Shown here: positions 5,395 to 8,426 of the stretch, piece after piece
Layout of the letters: every line of letters starts with the position of its first letter
Numbering within the stretch: position 1 is the first letter of the stretch
NCBI GenBank assembly: GCA_023411775.1
Contig: JAEYOL010000154.1
Location: forward strand, 1 to 8,426
Direction of reading: 5' to 3'
DNA: 8,426 nucleotides
From: Bacteroidota bacterium
GTDB taxonomy: Bacteria; Bacteroidota; Bacteroidia; Chitinophagales; Chitinophagaceae
Program-made: the position numbers and the translations under genes
The notes under the pieces: model-generated
Told to the model about the DNA's origin: nothing
The model's database searches: none
The model's input: only the letters and a program-made list of their open reading frames with translations

Positions 5395-6444
5395 TCAACT
5401 CTTCATTTGCCTGATCCATTCGCGGATAAGTTTTACGCCTTCTTTGTGTACCTGCTCCCTACCAAGTTCCGGCATCGCGATCCCCGGGTCGCTGGTTTGC
5501 ATGCGAAAAGTGAGAATAGATTTATGCGGCTTTCCCGGCACTATATCAAATGCATTCCTGCCTGCGCCTCGACCGGCAGCCACAGGACTTTTCATAATAC
5601 CTAATTCTACCGTGGGATCCTGGTCATAATGTAAAAACAACCCCGAAGAGTTAGCAGGGCCCTGGGGATGATGACAGGTTCCGCAATTAACATCCAGGTA
5701 AGCCCTGGCCCGGTCATCGAGTGTTCTTGCCATATCGCCGATAGCCGGCATTTTTTCTACCTGGTTCAAATCCGGAAGCTCTTCCAGGATGCCTAGTTGC
5801 TGCCAGTAACTTAGTTGGTTTTGTATCCCGCCAGGATAAGTGTAGTTTCTGTTCAGCTGCGCCGCCACAGGCCCGATAGGAAGCATTTTATTATCCCTGA
5901 TATGGCAGCCCTTACACTGGTTCTTATTGGGTATGATATAATCGATCTCGACTTTTTTCCCATCCTGATTGATGTACTTAACTCTCCTGATATCGCCGGC
6001 CACATCATAAAAAGCCTCGGTTTGTTCGTCGTTCCATACATAAGGATATGCATTCCATCCATCGTGTTCATGAACAAGTAACCTGGTTTCGAGTATCCTC
6101 CTTCCCTTGCCCGGTTTCCGAAAATCATTTTCATAATAAAAATTCTTGATGATCACCGTACCGATGGGCATTTCCAGGGAACCCGTTTTTGTATACCTCG
6201 CTTTTTGGCCTTCGGGAAGTTTGATAAATCTTAGTTTCTCTGCATAGTTTGAAAACAATGTCATATTAATGTCATAGGGTATCACACCCGGGGCAGGTTG
6301 CAGATCGGCCAATCTGCCGGAAAAGTAATCGTATTCGGATAGTTTTTGTTTTCTATCAAAATGGCTGCCAGCGTCTCCAGGGGTTAGAGACAGACAAGTG
6401 ATAATAATACCAGCTAAAATGAGTATGACTACATATTTTTTCAT
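5395..6444 (-). CDS. Exported di-heme cytochrome c, SO2930/HNE_0200 family
   Basis: Extracytoplasmic c-type cytochrome of 349 residues, expected to carry two covalent hemes: CKGCH at residues 177-181 and CGTCH at 254-258. Possible axial methionines lie in NKMLP (about 186-188) and AMPELG near the C-terminus. Residues 1-17 form a hydrophobic export signal; IITC at 14-17 could be a poor lipobox, so lipoprotein anchoring is uncertain. The region before the first heme (about 36-170, including YDINMTLFSNYAEK and MPIGTVIIKNFYY) and the overall layout match, from memory, the family NCBI names SO2930 family di-heme c-type cytochrome (TIGR03806). An in-frame TTG lies six bases further upstream, but the ATG gives the standard MKK signal start. 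The beta-helix gene ends 26 nt upstream, so the two are almost certainly one transcript. The electron donor, acceptor and substrate are unknown. Confidence 0.88.
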   Translation of the reverse strand: MKKYVVILILAGIIITCLSLTPGDAGSHFDRKQKLSEYDYFSGRLADLQPAPGVIPYDINMTLFSNYAEKLRFIKLPEGQKARYTKTGSLEMPIGTVIIKNFYYENDFRKPGKGRRILETRLLVHEHDGWNAYPYVWNDEQTEAFYDVAGDIRRVKYINQDGKKVEIDYIIPNKNQCKGCHIRDNKMLPIGPVAAQLNRNYTYPGGIQNQLSYWQQLGILEELPDLNQVEKMPAIGDMARTLDDRARAYLDVNCGTCHHPQGPANSSGLFLHYDQDPTVELGIMKSPVAAGRGAGRNAFDIVPGKPHKSILTFRMQTSDPGIAMPELGREQVHKEGVKLIREWIRQMKS

Positions 6445-6470
6445 TAACAATAATAAACTTTAAGTTCTGC

Positions 6471-7661
6471 CTATTGTACAAGTTGCGCCAGCTTCACCGG
6501 CTCCTGCCCTACTCCTTCACAATCGTATGGCGTCATATCTCTCGTTATGCCTTTAAACTTCTCAGCCGCTTTAATATTGGCGAATGACTGGTTCTCATTG
6601 TTGCGTATGCAAATACCCTGTCCGTTAGCTTTTTCGTCGACAATGCCATCATAAATAATATGCGGTACATTTTTGCCGAACCTGACTTTTAGCCGGAACA
6701 TCAAACCCATACGGCCCTTCATCGTGGTTCTTTGCTTCTTACGTGAATAGCTGTTATCATGAATATAGATCTGGTCAGGATATGGGTAGTAGGATGCGTC
6801 GTTGATCGGTATTTCCGAAATATAATAACTGACGATGGCTGTACTGGCTGTCCTGTTGTTGATGATCTTATTATTATAGATTTCGACATTATTAGTTGCC
6901 AGCACCATCACCCCGGTACCCAGCGGTACCTTTCCGACGATATTTCCTTTCGGCGCAAAATTGGGATAGTTATTATGGTGGATATTGTTGTTAAACACGC
7001 GAACATGCCCTCCCTTTTTTTGAACGAGATTGGGCAGGTCGAATATTAATATGCCGCCGGTATTTTCGGTGGCTTCATTATGATACACATCTGCAAACAA
7101 AGTGTTTTCGATCTCTATGCCGGCTACATTATGATACGCTTTGCTATTACGCACAATTACCTGCTGTGACTGACCCACATAGATACCAGCATCGGAAGCG
7201 CCGATGGCAATGCAGCTGTCAATAAGCACATTTTTACATTGTACCGGGTACAGGGCGTAAGCGCCATTATCTTTTGAAGGTTTACCAGTCCATTCGGCTT
7301 TTATATTCCGAAGGGTTAGCCCGTCTACATGTTGTGCTTTGATCAGGTCACCTTTTGAATCCTGTACCGTAATGTCCTCCAAAATGATATTCGTACAATT
7401 CGTGATCTTGATCCCTTCGGCACCTGCCAGCTGGTCCCTGAACGACAAAATCGTTCTGTCCATTCCCCTGCCCCTGATGGTGATATTAGCTTTACCATCC
7501 ATCCACAATGCCATATTCATTTTAAAATTCCCTTCGGGAATATCTATCACCGCGCCATCGGGAGTTTCAATAAACTGCGCCTGCAATTGCCTGCGCATCT
7601 CCTGGGCATTGAGAGATTTCGAAAAATAAAACAGTACAATCAACAGGCAAGCCGTTCTCAT
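6471..7661 (-). CDS. Secreted parallel beta-helix repeat protein, partner of the di-heme cytochrome
   Basis: Secreted or periplasmic protein of 396 residues. A Sec signal occupies residues 1-19, with likely cleavage after SLNA before QEM. From about residue 36 to 305 the chain shows short strand-turn repeats rich in Asn, Gly, Ile and Val (for example ITNCTNIILEDITV, VQCKNVLIDSCIAIG, VIVRNSKAYHN, NNVEIYNNKIINN), the pattern of a right-handed parallel beta-helix as in pectate-lyase-like proteins. Conserved-looking blocks are GASDAGIYVGQS (154-165), AGIEIENTLFADVY (180-193) and NTGGILIFDLP (200-210). They fit the family TIGR03805, whose members pair with the SO2930-type cytochrome. The fold often binds or cleaves polysaccharide, but I see no assignable catalytic triad. 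The ATG is preceded by AGGGAAAGG six bases upstream, one of the few Shine-Dalgarno-like stretches here. It is the first gene of the pair. Confidence 0.88.
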   Translation of the reverse strand: MRTACLLIVLFYFSKSLNAQEMRRQLQAQFIETPDGAVIDIPEGNFKMNMALWMDGKANITIRGRGMDRTILSFRDQLAGAEGIKITNCTNIILEDITVQDSKGDLIKAQHVDGLTLRNIKAEWTGKPSKDNGAYALYPVQCKNVLIDSCIAIGASDAGIYVGQSQQVIVRNSKAYHNVAGIEIENTLFADVYHNEATENTGGILIFDLPNLVQKKGGHVRVFNNNIHHNNYPNFAPKGNIVGKVPLGTGVMVLATNNVEIYNNKIINNRTASTAIVSYYISEIPINDASYYPYPDQIYIHDNSYSRKKQRTTMKGRMGLMFRLKVRFGKNVPHIIYDGIVDEKANGQGICIRNNENQSFANIKAAEKFKGITRDMTPYDCEGVGQEPVKLAQLVQ

Positions 7662-7755
7662 AAATAGCCTTTCCCTAATTTACAACATTAAGACCAATCG
7701 AGCGGAAGAGTTCCCTTTCCGACATTCTTTAAAAATCCTTACCTTAATTCGCAAT
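7662..7755. promoter_or_regulatory. Divergent promoter region between beta-helix and P-type ATPase genes
   Basis: This 94-bp stretch must hold the start signals of both flanking genes. Toward the beta-helix gene, the minus strand reads TAAATTAG (7675-7682), one mismatch from TAnnTTTG. Toward the ATPase, TTAATTCG (7744-7751) is a poor match that ends four bases before the ATG. A perfect short inverted repeat GGAA-GAG-TTCC sits at 7704-7714, and CCTTTCC occurs at both 7668-7674 and 7714-7720. None of these is strong alone. Confidence 0.3.
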
Positions 7756-8426
7756 ATGCCCAAGGCGATCAATATTCCTTCACATTTAACAGGTCTTAAT
7801 GAAAAGCAGGTCGCCGAAAGTCGACTTGAGCACGGTGATAACGAACAACAAAAAGCAGGCACCAATCAATGGTGGCGCCTGTTGCTCGATGTGTTGCAAG
7901 AGCCGATGCTGATATTACTGGTGGCAACGGCCATCATCTACTTCATCACCGGGCAATATGGAGAAGCCTGGTTTATGCTGGCCGCTATCGTCATTGTATC
8001 GGGCATTTCTTTTTACCAGGACAATCGTAGTCGTAAAGCCCTCGCGGCCTTAGAAGCCCTTAATGAACCGCTGAGTACTGTGATCAGGAATGGCATCGTA
8101 AAACAAATAGCCACCGCTGATATTGTGGTAAACGACCTGGTGATCGTGGAGGAAGGCAATACAATCAATGCTGATGGCAGGATCGTCCACAGCAATGACT
8201 TCTCGGTGAATGAGTCTTCGCTAACCGGTGAAGCATGGTCGGTTTTCAAATCGGCCGACAGCGAAGACAACAAAGTTTACAGCGGGACGCTTGTAGCCTC
8301 GGGACTGGCGGTTTACCAGGTTGAAAAAACGGGAACTGCAACCCGTATCGGCAAGTTGGGAACCTCTATGCAGGATATCAGGGAGGAACCCACTCCTCTC
8401 CAGTCGCAGATCAAAAGATTTGTAAA
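7756..8426 (+). CDS. P-type cation ATPase, Ca2+-transporting-like (N-terminal part only)
   Basis: ATP-driven inner-membrane cation pump, cut by the right edge after 223 full codons. Residues 6-30 (IPSHLTGLNEKQVAESRLEH and on) match the cation-transporter N-terminal domain. Two membrane helices follow at about 50-66 (PMLILLVATAIIYFI) and 71-87 (AWFMLAAIVIVSGISFY). The actuator domain then contains the hallmark T-G-E at 157-159 in NESSLTGEA. The usual Pro after TGES is absent: the text reads EAWSVFK. The N-terminal domain points to the type II (Ca2+ or Mg2+) group rather than heavy-metal pumps, since no CxxC metal-binding domain precedes the first helix. The phosphorylation site DKTGT and the ion-binding helices lie outside the window, so the substrate cannot be stated. 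The start codon is the first ATG in frame with the family N-terminus, and it diverges from the beta-helix gene. Confidence 0.88.
   Translation, partial: MPKAINIPSHLTGLNEKQVAESRLEHGDNEQQKAGTNQWWRLLLDVLQEPMLILLVATAIIYFITGQYGEAWFMLAAIVIVSGISFYQDNRSRKALAALEALNEPLSTVIRNGIVKQIATADIVVNDLVIVEEGNTINADGRIVHSNDFSVNESSLTGEAWSVFKSADSEDNKVYSGTLVASGLAVYQVEKTGTATRIGKLGTSMQDIREEPTPLQSQIKRFV

Noticed and set aside
6445..6450. TTG start six bases upstream of the cytochrome ATG
   Set aside because: The ATG gives a normal MKK-hydrophobic signal sequence; the TTG adds two residues with no supporting signal.

Overview
The window looks like a chromosomal stretch from a Bacteroidota bacterium, most plausibly in or near the Chitinophagaceae. 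The reasons are moderate GC, near absence of Shine-Dalgarno sequences, a TAnnTTTG-type promoter box set almost against a start codon, and protein subtypes I associate with that group: the NhaP-like antiporter with an S-D motif, the DEFD-type DbpA-like helicase, and the SO2930-type cytochrome paired with a beta-helix protein. This placement is inferred from motifs and was not checked by a search. I see no tRNA, rRNA, CRISPR array, insertion sequence or phage gene.

Left third (1-2738, minus strand): a compact three-gene unit read right to left. It encodes a 156-residue cytoplasmic protein of unknown function, then imidazolonepropionase HutI of histidine degradation, then a cation:proton antiporter cut by the left edge. 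The gaps are 23 and about 30 nt, so co-transcription is likely. Between this unit and the next gene lies a 145-bp divergent region holding a degenerate heptamer tandem repeat and a pair of 8-bp direct repeats around an AT-rich palindrome.

Middle (2884-5281, plus strand): a divergent GAPDH-family dehydrogenase that resembles erythrose-4-phosphate dehydrogenase more than glycolytic GAPDH, then a DbpA-like DEAD-box RNA helicase. The 76 nt between them are largely nine tandem copies of a hexamer (consensus ACCTCA), followed directly by a TACTTTTG promoter-like box five bases before the helicase ATG. The GAPDH-like gene is therefore bracketed by two different short tandem repeats. A hairpin with a T-run follows the helicase and may serve both converging transcripts.

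Right third (5395-7661, minus strand): a two-gene unit encoding a secreted right-handed parallel beta-helix protein and, 26 nt downstream, an exported di-heme cytochrome c of the SO2930/HNE_0200 type. These two families are known to travel as a pair and, as far as I know, the pair has no assigned function. It is the best candidate here for an uncharacterised system. Divergent from it, the right edge carries the N-terminal part of a Ca2+-type P-type ATPase (7756 onward).

Functionally the window is mostly housekeeping and envelope genes: amino-acid catabolism, ion transport, carbon metabolism, ribosome-related RNA remodelling and an extracytoplasmic redox/beta-helix pair. Nothing suggests recent horizontal transfer.
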